From the NCBI RefSeq assembly GCF_001420715.1, contig NZ_LJJC01000004.1, positions 972,519 to 1,036,518 on the forward strand: a stretch of 64,000 nt of DNA, read 5' to 3'. A program made the position numbers and the translations under genes. Shown piece after piece: positions 43,783 through 53,047 of this stretch (position 1 is its first letter; every line of letters starts with the position of its first letter). The notes below the pieces were generated by a model, which ran no database searches, was not told the DNA's origin, and saw only the letters and a program-made list of their open reading frames with translations. Source of the DNA: Heyndrickxia shackletonii (lineage in GTDB: Bacteria > Bacillota > Bacilli > Bacillales > Bacillaceae_C).

Positions 43783-44724
43783 ATGATTATAAGTGTTACG
43801 ATGAACCCATCGGTAGATATTTCGTATAGATTAGAGGAATTTAGGCTAAATGGTGTGAATCGTGTGGAAAATGTCCTGAAAACGGCGGGCGGAAAAGGGC
43901 TGAATGTGGCAAGGGTGGTTCATTTGCTGAATTCGCCTGTTATGGCAACCGGTATTTTAGGCGGCACCATTGGAGACTTTATCGAAAGTCAGTTGCAGCT
44001 AGATGGAATTTCTCATGACTTTTTAAAAACCGATCAAGAATCCCGCAATTGTATTGCCATCCTTCATGACGGGAATCAGACAGAAATATTAGAAGCGGGC
44101 CCAACCTTTTCGAAACAAGAAGAGATGCAATTTTTGCAGCATTACTCCAAACTGCTGGAAAAGGGTGAAGTTGTGACGATTTCTGGTAGTCTTCCAAGAG
44201 GGCTGGAGGCGTCTTTATATTCTCAGATGATTTTATTAGCGAAGCAACAGCAAATTCCAGTGATACTAGATTGCTCTGAAAAAATTTTGAAGCAGGTTTT
44301 GGACTTTCAGGAAGCTAGACCTTTGGCTATTAAACCAAATATAGATGAGTTAAATGAATTACTAAACTTGCAGGTTTCCGCAGATGATATTAATGGGCTT
44401 AGAGAGGCGGTTTCACATTCATGCTTTAGCGGAATAGATTGGGTGCTGGTTTCTCTTGGAGCAAAAGGGGCTTTCATTAAGTATCTAGATGATTATTATT
44501 TTGCGAGAATCCCAAAAGTGCCGGTGGTGAATCCAGTTGGCTCAGGAGATTCGGTCGTTGCAGGATTGGCGGTAGCCATTTTACAGAAAAAAACGGTTGA
44601 AAATGTGATTAAAACAGCGATGACAACGGGTGTGCTGAATGCTATGGAAACACAGACAGGTTTTGTGAATTCAGAAAAGTTTGATTTTGTTTACAGCCAA
44701 ATTGAGATACAAAAAATCATGTAG
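43783..44724 (+). CDS. lacC: Tagatose-6-phosphate kinase / 1-phosphofructokinase family
   Basis: A PfkB-fold kinase of 313 residues that makes tagatose-1,6-bisphosphate. Signature 1 is TAGGKGLNVARVVHLL (35-50), and signature 2 holds NPVGSGDSVVAGL (250-262) with catalytic Asp256. LSG-type SGSLPRG is at 134-140. The sequence alone does not separate LacC from fructose-1-phosphate kinase; the directly adjacent LacD and AgaS favour tagatose-6-phosphate. AAAGGAG lies upstream of the ATG. Confidence 0.83.
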   Translation: MIISVTMNPSVDISYRLEEFRLNGVNRVENVLKTAGGKGLNVARVVHLLNSPVMATGILGGTIGDFIESQLQLDGISHDFLKTDQESRNCIAILHDGNQTEILEAGPTFSKQEEMQFLQHYSKLLEKGEVVTISGSLPRGLEASLYSQMILLAKQQQIPVILDCSEKILKQVLDFQEARPLAIKPNIDELNELLNLQVSADDINGLREAVSHSCFSGIDWVLVSLGAKGAFIKYLDDYYFARIPKVPVVNPVGSGDSVVAGLAVAILQKKTVENVIKTAMTTGVLNAMETQTGFVNSEKFDFVYSQIEIQKIM

Positions 44725-44736
44725 GGAGGGAACACC

Positions 44737-45753
44737 TTGTTAAAGTTAACTGAAAATAAACGAGAAGCTTTGAAGCGTCTGTCGGATGAAAATGGGATTA
44801 TCGGTGCTCTGGCTATTGATCAGCGGGGCTCTTTGAAAAAAATGATAAGCAGCGCAAGTACCATTGATATTGGGGACAATGGAATTATAGACTTCAAAAA
44901 AATGGTAAGTAAAGAGCTGACAAAATATGCTTCTGCTATTCTACTAGACCCGGAATATGGACTGCCTGCAGCAGGAGTAAGGGATGTTCACGCAGGATTG
45001 CTGCTGGCTTATGAAAAAACGGGCTATGACGCAACGGTACCAGGACGATTGCCAGATTTGCTGGACGAATGGTCTGTTAAGAGATTAAAAGAAGCGGGGG
45101 CAGATGCTGTAAAATTTCTTTTATACTATGACGTGGACGAAGACGCAGCAATTAATAATATCAAACATGCATTTGTCGAGCGCTTAGGATCGGAATGTGT
45201 TGCCGAGGATATTCCATTTTTTCTTGAACTGGTTTCTTACGATGCAAAAAATGAGGATGTCAAAGGTGTTGAATATGCGAAAGTGAAGCCGCATAAGGTA
45301 AATGACATGATGCGGGAATTCTCAAAACCAAGATATCAAGTAGATGTTTTGAAGGTGGAGGTTCCTGTTAACATGAACTATGTGGAGGGTTTTTCAGCAG
45401 GAGAGGTTATTTATACAATAGAACAAGCGAAACAATACTTTAAAGAACAAAGTGATGCAACAGACTTGCCTTATATATATTTAAGTGCCGGAGTAAGCGC
45501 AGAGCTTTTCCGAGAAACGTTGGAATTCGCGGCCTCAGCTGGTGCAGAATTTAATGGTGTTCTTTGCGGTCGGGCAACATGGAAAAACGGTGTCCAACCA
45601 TTCGCAGAACTAGGCGACGAAGCAGGCTGCCACTGGATGCAATCAGAAGGCAAGAAAAACATCACCGATTTAAATGAAGTCCTAAGGAAAACCGCAAAAC
45701 CTTGGTTCACCAAAGCAGAAAAATGGTGTCAGGCACCACTCGTGGACAAATGA
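44737..45753 (+). CDS. lacD: Tagatose-1,6-bisphosphate aldolase (class I)
   Basis: Splits tagatose-1,6-bisphosphate into glyceraldehyde-3-phosphate and dihydroxyacetone phosphate. The 338 residues are normal for LacD. Family blocks are [14 protein letters not shown] (23-36), [26 protein letters not shown] with Lys126, and [11 protein letters not shown] with the Schiff-base Lys206. TTG start with GGAGGG nine bases upstream; 12 bases after lacC. The last codons (WCQAPLVDK) are contributed by a dispersed inverted-repeat element. Confidence 0.88.
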   Translation: MLKLTENKREALKRLSDENGIIGALAIDQRGSLKKMISSASTIDIGDNGIIDFKKMVSKELTKYASAILLDPEYGLPAAGVRDVHAGLLLAYEKTGYDATVPGRLPDLLDEWSVKRLKEAGADAVKFLLYYDVDEDAAINNIKHAFVERLGSECVAEDIPFFLELVSYDAKNEDVKGVEYAKVKPHKVNDMMREFSKPRYQVDVLKVEVPVNMNYVEGFSAGEVIYTIEQAKQYFKEQSDATDLPYIYLSAGVSAELFRETLEFAASAGAEFNGVLCGRATWKNGVQPFAELGDEAGCHWMQSEGKKNITDLNEVLRKTAKPWFTKAEKWCQAPLVDK

Positions 45754-45841
45754 GGAATCTGTACGTAACAGGAGGACATATATTCATTGTCCATCGGTAG
45801 CGTACAAAATACCAAAATGTCCACTGAGGGTGCCTGACACC
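45725..45841. repeat. MITE-like element with 24-bp inverted ends
   Basis: GGTGTCAGGCACCACTCGTG (45725-45744), continuing to GGACA, is the reverse complement of 45818-45841 at about 20 of 24 positions. The element of 117 bp starts inside lacD and ends two bases before the stop of the minus-strand gene. Other members or ends lie at about 22000, 24798 and 42209. It has no transposase and is probably a non-autonomous repeat. Confidence 0.65.
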
Positions 45842-45842
45842 C

Positions 45843-46553
45843 TTATTTATAGAGGGAGCTTGGGATTTTAATTGTTGGGTTTCCTGCTGCGTAAGGTCCA
45901 ACTTCGTATTCTTGAAAGATTAAATAGATGCCGCCTTTTGTAAAGTAAAATTGTGTGTTTTTGTTCACTGGTACATCACTTACTTTGTTAACAAAATAAG
46001 AGTAAGGTTCATGGCTGCTAAAGTATTTATAGGCATACTTTTGTACCTTCGCAAAGTTAGATTTAGTTTTCAATATATCACTGATTTTATATTGCTTGCC
46101 TGAAGACAGGCTGTAATTGTAGGAAGTCACTGCACTTATACCGTGTGCCCCGCCAGTGTACTGATAATCAGTATATAGAATACTAAGTTTCCCGCTTGTA
46201 TTGTATTTTACTTTGTAAAGGGATTGATATTCATAATGGCAGGAGGAAGGGAAATCCTTACAATTCTTATCGCCTTTAGCCTCCTTCTCCTGTTTTTTTA
46301 CCTCTAAGTATGCTTTATAGGATTTTTTTGCCGCACCTAAAAGGGAGGCGTTGATCTTCTTTTCAGCAGATTTACTAGTCAAACCAGATACTTGTGGATA
46401 TTTTAAAAACTTTAACCCTTTGTATAGGTGCTGGCTTACGTTTGCCTTTGTCGTTGCGGCATTTGCTTCCGATTGGGAAGTGGTTACACCGAAAAGTAAG
46501 CCAAAAATGAAAGCAAAAGCGATGGATATTTTAAAAAACTTCATTTTCCTCAT
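45843..46553 (-). CDS. Secreted DUF3298/DUF4163-type protein (PdaC/RsiV-like domain)
   Basis: The product has 236 residues. A signal peptide (about 1-30, ending SEANA) is followed by a domain with the pattern of DUF4163/DUF3298: YEYQSLYKVKYNTSGKLSIL, then YTGGAHGISAVTSYNYSLSSGKQYKISDIL, and a C-terminal YFTKGGIYLIFQEYEVGPYA. That GGAHG and EVGPYA pattern is seen in the extracellular part of RsiV and in PdaC. The function is unknown. ATG 46553 has AAGGAGGAA upstream; the frame is open further but there it only reads through the 21-bp repeats. Confidence 0.75.
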   Translation of the reverse strand: MRKMKFFKISIAFAFIFGLLFGVTTSQSEANAATTKANVSQHLYKGLKFLKYPQVSGLTSKSAEKKINASLLGAAKKSYKAYLEVKKQEKEAKGDKNCKDFPSSCHYEYQSLYKVKYNTSGKLSILYTDYQYTGGAHGISAVTSYNYSLSSGKQYKISDILKTKSNFAKVQKYAYKYFSSHEPYSYFVNKVSDVPVNKNTQFYFTKGGIYLIFQEYEVGPYAAGNPTIKIPSSLYK

Positions 46554-46629
46554 TTTATTCCTCCTTGTTTTGAATAACAGAAACATTATATAAATAATAA
46601 TTTGTCCAATACAAGAACTATTTTCGTAA

Positions 46630-46745
46630 CCTTTTGAAAAATAAATCAAAAACCGCACGAAAAACTTGCTGAACCGCACGAGTTTAGTGGCGAACTGCAC
46701 AAAATACATGTTGAACCGCGCGAAACGTATCGGAAACCGCACGAA
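46630..46745. repeat. 21-bp tandem repeats, second array
   Basis: Five units such as GAACCGCACGAGTTTAGTGG and GAACCGCGCGAAACGTATCG at 21-bp steps. They share their core with the first unit of the array at 26046. Period 21 keeps a reading frame open (a seven-residue repeat), which explains the spurious upstream extension of the minus-strand gene. Confidence 0.7.
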
Positions 46746-46790
46746 TCGGGGAAATAGCCCCGTTTCTCCAAGCCAATTTTAAATAAAAGT

Positions 46791-46814
46791 GAGGATAGCT
46801 AGCATGCTATCCTC
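46791..46814 (-). terminator. Terminator of the GH85 gene
   Basis: GAGGATAGC (46791-46799) pairs perfectly with GCTATCCTC (46806-46814). On the minus strand CACTTTTATTT follows. Confidence 0.75.
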
Positions 46815-46835
46815 TACACCCAGTCGTTCCCTCTA

Positions 46836-49832
46836 TCAATAATTACCTTTTTGCAATTCCTTCATTCGCTCAATTGCCTGTACAAGGCGATCATAATTGG
46901 TTACTTGTTTTCTTTCTGTAGGATGCAGCTTATTGTAAGCAACTTTGGCATCATTGACTATATGCTTATCAGCCAATGTGAGGTCTTTGACATCCGGCAG
47001 AGCCTTAATTTGGTTAATCACAGACATTACTTTTTCACTTACGTAAGCAACGCTGTATTTTAGGCTTTCTCTTGTGTCTGGATCTTGAACCGTGTAATAA
47101 ATTCTGTCGGCATCAGGACCAAAATCAAGGTTATCAAATGTTACCGAGCCATCTTGATCTGCTTGCTTTTCTGCTAGAACTTCCGTTGATTTTAGGGATG
47201 TATATAAGCGAACAATTTGTCCCTTTTTAACCCTATCTAAGACTACTTTATCCTGTTCACCTTTATTATTTTCCGCAGTGACGAAATGCATCATGATATT
47301 TTCTGTTCTTGGCAAACCGTCACTTTCAAACATTTGCCACTCATAAATACGGATTGCTCCCCACGGGGATGTTCCGCTATTGTAAATTTGCAGCTTAAAT
47401 TCATTTGCGGTAATCGGCTGATCAAGAATCACATCGGTAACTGCTTTATCATTGCCTGTGATTCTTTTTGCGCTTACCCACTCGCCATTTTTATTTTTAT
47501 ATTGTAATTCAAAATCAACGGTATTCATGTTTTGGGCTTCCCCGCCATATTGAGCATGTTCCACTCTCCAGCGGCGAATGGTTTTAGGCTCACCAATGTC
47601 AATAGACATGTACCCTGACTGTTTGTTGGTTGCACACCATTTACTATTATTCGCAGCAGTGCCATCCAAAGCTTTAGATGCTGGTTCTGCATCGTTTTCA
47701 GCTGAAACACCTGTTACCTGCGCATGTAAGGCAACATTAGCAGAAGGAGGGTTTGGATCTATTTCCGTTGCATCTGTTCCCATTCCCCAATTAAAATCAA
47801 CCACCGCTGCTTTTCCGCGTTCATAGTTTTGATTTACTGGCACGATATAAAGTTTTGTTATGTTATCAGCAGAAGCATTTTCAATACTTCTTGAGATATT
47901 CGGAGTATAAAAATAGTTGTTTGGTGTTGCCCCTATAAACGTTTTAACCCCATCGACATTTTGCTGATACACCTCATATTGCAAAACATTTTCTTGTTTC
48001 GACCAATTTATACGTGCTTCCGCTGTAAAAGCATCATGCAGCATTTTTTCCGCCACTGCAGCATCACGCGGTGCAGCAAGACTAGGCTCCTTAGAATCAT
48101 ATACAGATAACTGACCTAGATGAATAGAATAATCCTTTAATTCCTTTGAGTTACTGACTTTTAAACTAATTGCATAGGCTGTTTTACCGGCATCCTCTTT
48201 TAAATCAATAACAGCGGTTTGCCAGCCGCTTTCATCTGACTTTGGAAGGATATAATATTTCATCTTATCAGCAGCATAATCCTCACCGTAAGCAACTCCA
48301 AGGGAAACATCAGCATCTGATTGATTTTGATAAACGACCTTTATTTTCGTAGATTTTGTGATAGAAAGTTTAGTACTGTAAAGCATAACGTCATTAGATG
48401 AATTGGCATCAAGCGGACCGCTGAGTTTCAGCGAATTTCCACCATTATAAGGATGATCAAAATCATAGGAAACATTGATTCTGCTGCCTTCTCCACGGAT
48501 CCACCAGCGCCATGTTGGCATAATATCCTGGATCGAACGGTTATTCCATTCCTGTGTGCTCACTACTTTTCCATCTGTAAAATATTGCTTGCCATGTCCA
48601 CTGTTAAAGTTGGTTGTAAACGGTAAGTCTTGAATAACAGATGAATCCGTGACGAAACGGGCCATTCCTTTCCACTTTGCAGTATCATCGGCTTTAGATG
48701 GATCCCCTTGTGGCCCCGTCCAGAAATATGTTTCTTTATCATGGAAATCTGCAGGATTTTTCGCTAATCCCATGGTTGAATTAGGTGCATAAAGCGCAAT
48801 AGAAACCTTAGGTTGTCCTTTTTCATCGAGGAGTGCATTTGTATTAATACTTGTATTGTAAGAATTTTGCTGTACCTCAAAACCAGCGTATGCATCAAAA
48901 GGGTCACGGTTATGACTTTTCATCGTCGAAACCGTTGTATTAATTTGACTGACACCCCAGTTATAATTCAAGAAGAATTCGTCCACTCCATAAACTCCAT
49001 CTTCCGCAGGTGTAACATACATATCATTTTTGCTGTTTACGGCATTTTGGTAGTTGATGTTTCCGTTGTTATCCTGTGCATCATACCAGCTAAAACGGAT
49101 GTCTGATTTCCGTTTTGCATAACGCATCATTTCATTCATGCGGACCGCTGTTTCTTTATTGACTCCGGATGTTTCTTGGTTAAAAAAGTACCCATCGAAG
49201 CCATAGTACTTGGCGATTTCAATCATCTTGTCAGCAACTGGGAAGCTGCCATCAGATGCTTGCTGTGTAAATGCCTGGATTTCTGCAAGTGCCTCAGGTG
49301 ATCCGCTGCCCCATGGGAAACCTAATGTTGCGTAGACAGGAACACCATTGCGATGGGCGGCATCCACGATATCAGGGGATGGAATCGCAAAAATCCCTTC
49401 ATCGGTTCCAGCCCAATAAATATAGGAATCTAATAATTGCCAGTTATCAAATGCATAAACATTAAAGTCATTGCTGCCAACAGGGCTGGATTGGTCATGG
49501 TTGGTTAATGTAATTGCAGCAGAGGTAATTCCTGCCTTCGGATTCGCAAGCGGGTTAATCTGATGTCCTTTAAAACGTTTTTTGTTTAAAGGAACGGATG
49601 CACGGTCTAGTTCGGAGTCTGGGTCATTAGCCGGCGACCATTTCAAAAGTGTCTTAACTGAAAATGCTGGAGCAAGCGGCTGTAAACTCAATTTATCTTT
49701 ATATTGTTCATTGATTTCATCGGTTCCGTCTCCATTAACGGCAGCAAATGATTTAGGCGTTATCATGGAAATAACAAGAGTTGCTAAAAGGACAAAAGAA
49801 GAAATATATTTAAAGACTTTTTTCTTTTTCAA
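46836..49832 (-). CDS. Secreted endo-beta-N-acetylglucosaminidase, GH85
   Basis: GH85 enzymes cut between the two core GlcNAc residues of N-glycans. The 998 residues begin with a signal peptide (about 1-30, ending SFAA). The GH85 barrel (about 100-400) includes FNVYAFDNWQLLDSYIYWAG, GVPVYATLGFPWGSG and YYGFDGYFFNQET with the catalytic pair Asn218/Glu220. Beta-sandwich and Fn3-like parts follow, then an F5/8-type CBM32 at about 697-834 (ASKALDGTAANNSKWCA through WGAIRIYEWQMF). No sortase motif is seen. The start is TTG with GGAGG seven bases upstream. It is divergent from the mannosidase operon, with a cre box between. Confidence 0.9.
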   Translation of the reverse strand: MKKKKVFKYISSFVLLATLVISMITPKSFAAVNGDGTDEINEQYKDKLSLQPLAPAFSVKTLLKWSPANDPDSELDRASVPLNKKRFKGHQINPLANPKAGITSAAITLTNHDQSSPVGSNDFNVYAFDNWQLLDSYIYWAGTDEGIFAIPSPDIVDAAHRNGVPVYATLGFPWGSGSPEALAEIQAFTQQASDGSFPVADKMIEIAKYYGFDGYFFNQETSGVNKETAVRMNEMMRYAKRKSDIRFSWYDAQDNNGNINYQNAVNSKNDMYVTPAEDGVYGVDEFFLNYNWGVSQINTTVSTMKSHNRDPFDAYAGFEVQQNSYNTSINTNALLDEKGQPKVSIALYAPNSTMGLAKNPADFHDKETYFWTGPQGDPSKADDTAKWKGMARFVTDSSVIQDLPFTTNFNSGHGKQYFTDGKVVSTQEWNNRSIQDIMPTWRWWIRGEGSRINVSYDFDHPYNGGNSLKLSGPLDANSSNDVMLYSTKLSITKSTKIKVVYQNQSDADVSLGVAYGEDYAADKMKYYILPKSDESGWQTAVIDLKEDAGKTAYAISLKVSNSKELKDYSIHLGQLSVYDSKEPSLAAPRDAAVAEKMLHDAFTAEARINWSKQENVLQYEVYQQNVDGVKTFIGATPNNYFYTPNISRSIENASADNITKLYIVPVNQNYERGKAAVVDFNWGMGTDATEIDPNPPSANVALHAQVTGVSAENDAEPASKALDGTAANNSKWCATNKQSGYMSIDIGEPKTIRRWRVEHAQYGGEAQNMNTVDFELQYKNKNGEWVSAKRITGNDKAVTDVILDQPITANEFKLQIYNSGTSPWGAIRIYEWQMFESDGLPRTENIMMHFVTAENNKGEQDKVVLDRVKKGQIVRLYTSLKSTEVLAEKQADQDGSVTFDNLDFGPDADRIYYTVQDPDTRESLKYSVAYVSEKVMSVINQIKALPDVKDLTLADKHIVNDAKVAYNKLHPTERKQVTNYDRLVQAIERMKELQKGNY

Positions 49833-49983
49833 ACTCGATCCTCCTCATATTTAAAAAGTATCCTGAAGTAAGATGAAATGCTTGTCTTTCCCCCCTTTCT
49901 CTATCTAGAGTGATTTTTCCCCCCCCAATCCCGTGATATATTCAGAAGGTTTTTAATCTTCCACTTTATACTACCAAAAATAA

Positions 49984-49997
49984 TGTAAGCGCTTTAT
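49984..49997. promoter_or_regulatory. Candidate cre box upstream of GH85
   Basis: TGTAAGCGCTTTAT matches the cre consensus at 12 of 14 positions. It lies about 150 bases before the GH85 start, close to a TATAAA-like stretch on the minus strand, so CcpA could block GH85 transcription. Confidence 0.55.
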
Positions 49998-50180
49998 TGG
50001 ATGAATCATAGATTTACTTGATTAATTTTAGATGATTATCCATATACAGGAAAATATTACTATATGAAAAATTGACTTTAGGTCTAATGTACTTAGGGCG
50101 TTTTTTAATGGAAAAATTAAATGGTTTGTTGACTAATTAAATGAATGTTGGCGGAATCAAGGATATAAGCGGAGTTTAGG

Positions 50181-50272
50181 TTGACAATGGTTTTATTCCA
50201 TTTTTAAGATGAAATAAATGCATTATGTTAGCCTATTTTTTTTGAGGTACAAAAAAATGATAGCGTTACCAT
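50181..50272 (+). promoter_or_regulatory. Candidate promoter and cre box for the mannosidase operon
   Basis: TTGACA (50181-50186), an 18-base spacer and TAAGAT (50205-50210) form a possible sigma-A promoter. ATGATAGCGTTACCAT (50257-50272) downstream is a cre-like box with about two mismatches and would act as a roadblock. The rest of the 49833-50317 gap shows nothing clear. Confidence 0.45.
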
Positions 50273-50317
50273 ATAAAAATAGATTCATATTTTTAAAGAA
50301 CGATTGGAGGGGCAATT

Positions 50318-53047
50318 ATGGAGAAAAAGAAACATATTCACATTATTTCTCACACTCACTGGGATCGGGAATGGTATTTGCCATATGAAAAGCACCATGT
50401 ACTGCTGGTGAAATTAGTAGATCAGCTTTTAGAAACATTGGATCGCGATGAGCATTTTCGGAGCTTTCATTTAGATGGTCAAACGATTATTTTAGACGAT
50501 TATTTACAGGTCCGTCCGGAAATGCGGGAAAAGCTTCAAAAATATATTAAGGATGGCAGAATCCAAATCGGCCCCTGGTATATTCTGCAGGATGAGTTTT
50601 TAACCAGCAGCGAGGCAAATATTCGCAATCTTCAATATGGAATGAAGGATGCGCTGCAGTGGGGCGGTATTTCTAAGGTAGGATATTTTCCTGATTCATT
50701 TGGAAATATGGGGCAAGCACCGCAAATTTTAAAGCAGGCGGGAATCGAAGCTGCTGTTTTTGGCAGAGGGGTGAAGCCAACTGGGTTTAATAATATGGTT
50801 AGTGATGTTGATATGTATGAATCTCCATATTCGGAAATGTTCTGGCGTTCCCCTGATGGTTCGGCTGTGTTAGGTGTTTTATTCGCCAATTGGTATTGCA
50901 ATGGGATTGAAATTCCTGCTGATAAAGAAGAAGCAGCTGTTTATTGGGAACAAAAAATCGCTGCCTTAGAGAAATACGCTTCTACGAATCATCATTTGAT
51001 GATGAATGGGTGTGATCATCAACCGATTCAAACCAATCTATCAAAAGCAATTCAAACGGCAGAACAGTTATATCCGGATATTCAGTTTGTCCACTCTAAT
51101 TTTAATGACTATCTTGCTGAATTAATGACTACCCTGCCAAAGGATTTGAAATATATTGATGGGGAACTGAGAAGTCAGCAGACAGACGGATGGGGGACGC
51201 TTGTCAATACAGCATCCGCACGGATTTATTTGAAACAGATGAATCAGCGCGGTCAAGTTCTCCTTGAAAAAGTAGCAGAACCGCTTGCGACTTTTGCTTA
51301 TATGACAGGGGAAGAGTATCCTCATCATCTATTTACATATGCATGGAAAACCTTAATGCAAAATCATCCGCATGACAGTATTTGCGGCTGCAGTGTGGAT
51401 GAGGTCCACCGAGAAATGGAAACCCGCTTTGAAAAAAGCAAGCATGTAGCGGAAATGATTGTGGACGAAAAACTAACACAGATTTCCGACAAAATCGATA
51501 CAACAGGTTTTGCACCATTTGGAGCAGAAGCTGTACCGTTTACGGTTTTTAATACGACCGGCTGGGAACGGACCGGGGTAGTGTCTGTTACCGTAGATGT
51601 GAAAAGTGAATATTTTTCAGAAGGTGTGAATAAAGAGGCATTAAAAAGTTTTCCTCTAAACGATAGGGAAATAGTCGATCAAGATGGGAATGTCATCCCA
51701 TTTACGATGGAAGATCTCGGGATTGCTTTTGACTATGATTTACCGAATGATCGTTTCCGCCAACCTTACATGGCGAGACGTGTTCAATTATCTTTTGAAG
51801 CACATGCAGTTCCGGCTCTTGGATACAAAACCTATGCCTTCGTGAAAAAAGAAACCACACTTCCCGAAACGGAATCATTAATCGTAAATGATAGAGAAGC
51901 AGAAAACGAATGGCTCCATGTGAAAATTGAAGAAAACGGTTCCTTAACCGTAACAGATAAAACAATGAATCGAACATTCACGGATCTCCTTATCTATGAA
52001 GACAGCGGGGATATCGGAAATGAATACATGTATAAACAACCGGATGGCGAAGAAAACCTTACCACGAAAAATAGTAAAGCTAAGGTTCATATCTTAAAAG
52101 ACACTCCATTTGAAGCAGCATTTGAGATTATTCATGAGTGGGAGCTGCCTAGGGGAGCAAATGAATTGCTCGCTCAAGAACAAAAAGAAGTGATTCCATT
52201 CATGAACAGAATAGCACAACGAGTCGAAGAGACCGTGCCTTTCAAGATAAAAACAGTCCTTACAATCGAGAAAAATAGCAAAGGGATCACAGTTTCTACA
52301 ACTTTCAATAATCAGGCAAAGGATCATCGCTTACGTGCATTGTTCCCGACAGATGTGGAAACTTCGGTTCATTATGCAGATTCTATTTTTGAAATAGCGA
52401 AAAGAAATAATGTACCAGCGGATGAATGGACCAACCCAAGCAATTGTCAACATCAACAAGCCTTTGTCAGTGTCTGCAATCAAAGTGAAGGCTTAACAAT
52501 TGCAAATCTTGGCTTAAATGAATATGAAGTTCTCCAAGATGGCAGAAATACGATTGCTTTAACATTATTACGTGCTGTCGGCGAACTGGGAGACTGGGGC
52601 TACTTCCCAACACCTGAAGCTCAATGTTTAGGAGAGCACACGGTTACCTTCCGGATTTATCCGCACACTGGGGACTGTATCGAAACAAATGCATACCAAG
52701 ATGCTTATCAATTCCAAATTCCTTGGGTGGCGAAACAAACAGGAATCCATGAGGGGACACTGCCAACTGTTCATTCTTTTATCGAATGGAATGCAGAACA
52801 TCTTTCCCTATCTTCTGTAAAAGTAGCAGAAGGTTCTGGTGACATCATGGTCCGCTGGTTCAATACGGCAAACCAAGAGGATCAATTAACTATACATTCT
52901 TGTGGCAGGGAACAATGCTACCGCAGTAATGTGATCGAAGAAAATGTTGAAATGCTGCCTTTAAATGAAAACGGAAACTGGCAAGCACCGGTACAACCAT
53001 ATGAAATCATAACCGTGGGGTTGGAAAGAAAGGAGTACCACCAATGA
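50318..53047 (+). CDS. Alpha-mannosidase, GH38 (MngB-like)
   Basis: A zinc-dependent retaining alpha-mannosidase of 909 residues without a signal peptide, so cytoplasmic. The catalytic domain starts at once: HIISHTHWDREWY with metal ligands His14 (or His12) and Asp16, and the nucleophile Asp126 in YFPDSFGNMGQ. Later SVDEVHREMETRF and the beta-sandwich domains follow. The shape resembles MngB/YbgG-type enzymes acting on alpha-1,2, alpha-1,3 or alpha-1,6 mannosides. ATG follows GGAGGGG. It overlaps the GH125 gene by four bases and is first of the mannosidase operon. Confidence 0.88.
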   Translation: MEKKKHIHIISHTHWDREWYLPYEKHHVLLVKLVDQLLETLDRDEHFRSFHLDGQTIILDDYLQVRPEMREKLQKYIKDGRIQIGPWYILQDEFLTSSEANIRNLQYGMKDALQWGGISKVGYFPDSFGNMGQAPQILKQAGIEAAVFGRGVKPTGFNNMVSDVDMYESPYSEMFWRSPDGSAVLGVLFANWYCNGIEIPADKEEAAVYWEQKIAALEKYASTNHHLMMNGCDHQPIQTNLSKAIQTAEQLYPDIQFVHSNFNDYLAELMTTLPKDLKYIDGELRSQQTDGWGTLVNTASARIYLKQMNQRGQVLLEKVAEPLATFAYMTGEEYPHHLFTYAWKTLMQNHPHDSICGCSVDEVHREMETRFEKSKHVAEMIVDEKLTQISDKIDTTGFAPFGAEAVPFTVFNTTGWERTGVVSVTVDVKSEYFSEGVNKEALKSFPLNDREIVDQDGNVIPFTMEDLGIAFDYDLPNDRFRQPYMARRVQLSFEAHAVPALGYKTYAFVKKETTLPETESLIVNDREAENEWLHVKIEENGSLTVTDKTMNRTFTDLLIYEDSGDIGNEYMYKQPDGEENLTTKNSKAKVHILKDTPFEAAFEIIHEWELPRGANELLAQEQKEVIPFMNRIAQRVEETVPFKIKTVLTIEKNSKGITVSTTFNNQAKDHRLRALFPTDVETSVHYADSIFEIAKRNNVPADEWTNPSNCQHQQAFVSVCNQSEGLTIANLGLNEYEVLQDGRNTIALTLLRAVGELGDWGYFPTPEAQCLGEHTVTFRIYPHTGDCIETNAYQDAYQFQIPWVAKQTGIHEGTLPTVHSFIEWNAEHLSLSSVKVAEGSGDIMVRWFNTANQEDQLTIHSCGREQCYRSNVIEENVEMLPLNENGNWQAPVQPYEIITVGLERKEYHQ

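Noticed and set aside
46554-46742. N-terminal extension of the DUF3298-like gene
   Set aside because: The extra 63 codons mostly read through 21-bp repeats, and the good ribosome site and signal peptide belong to the start at 46553.
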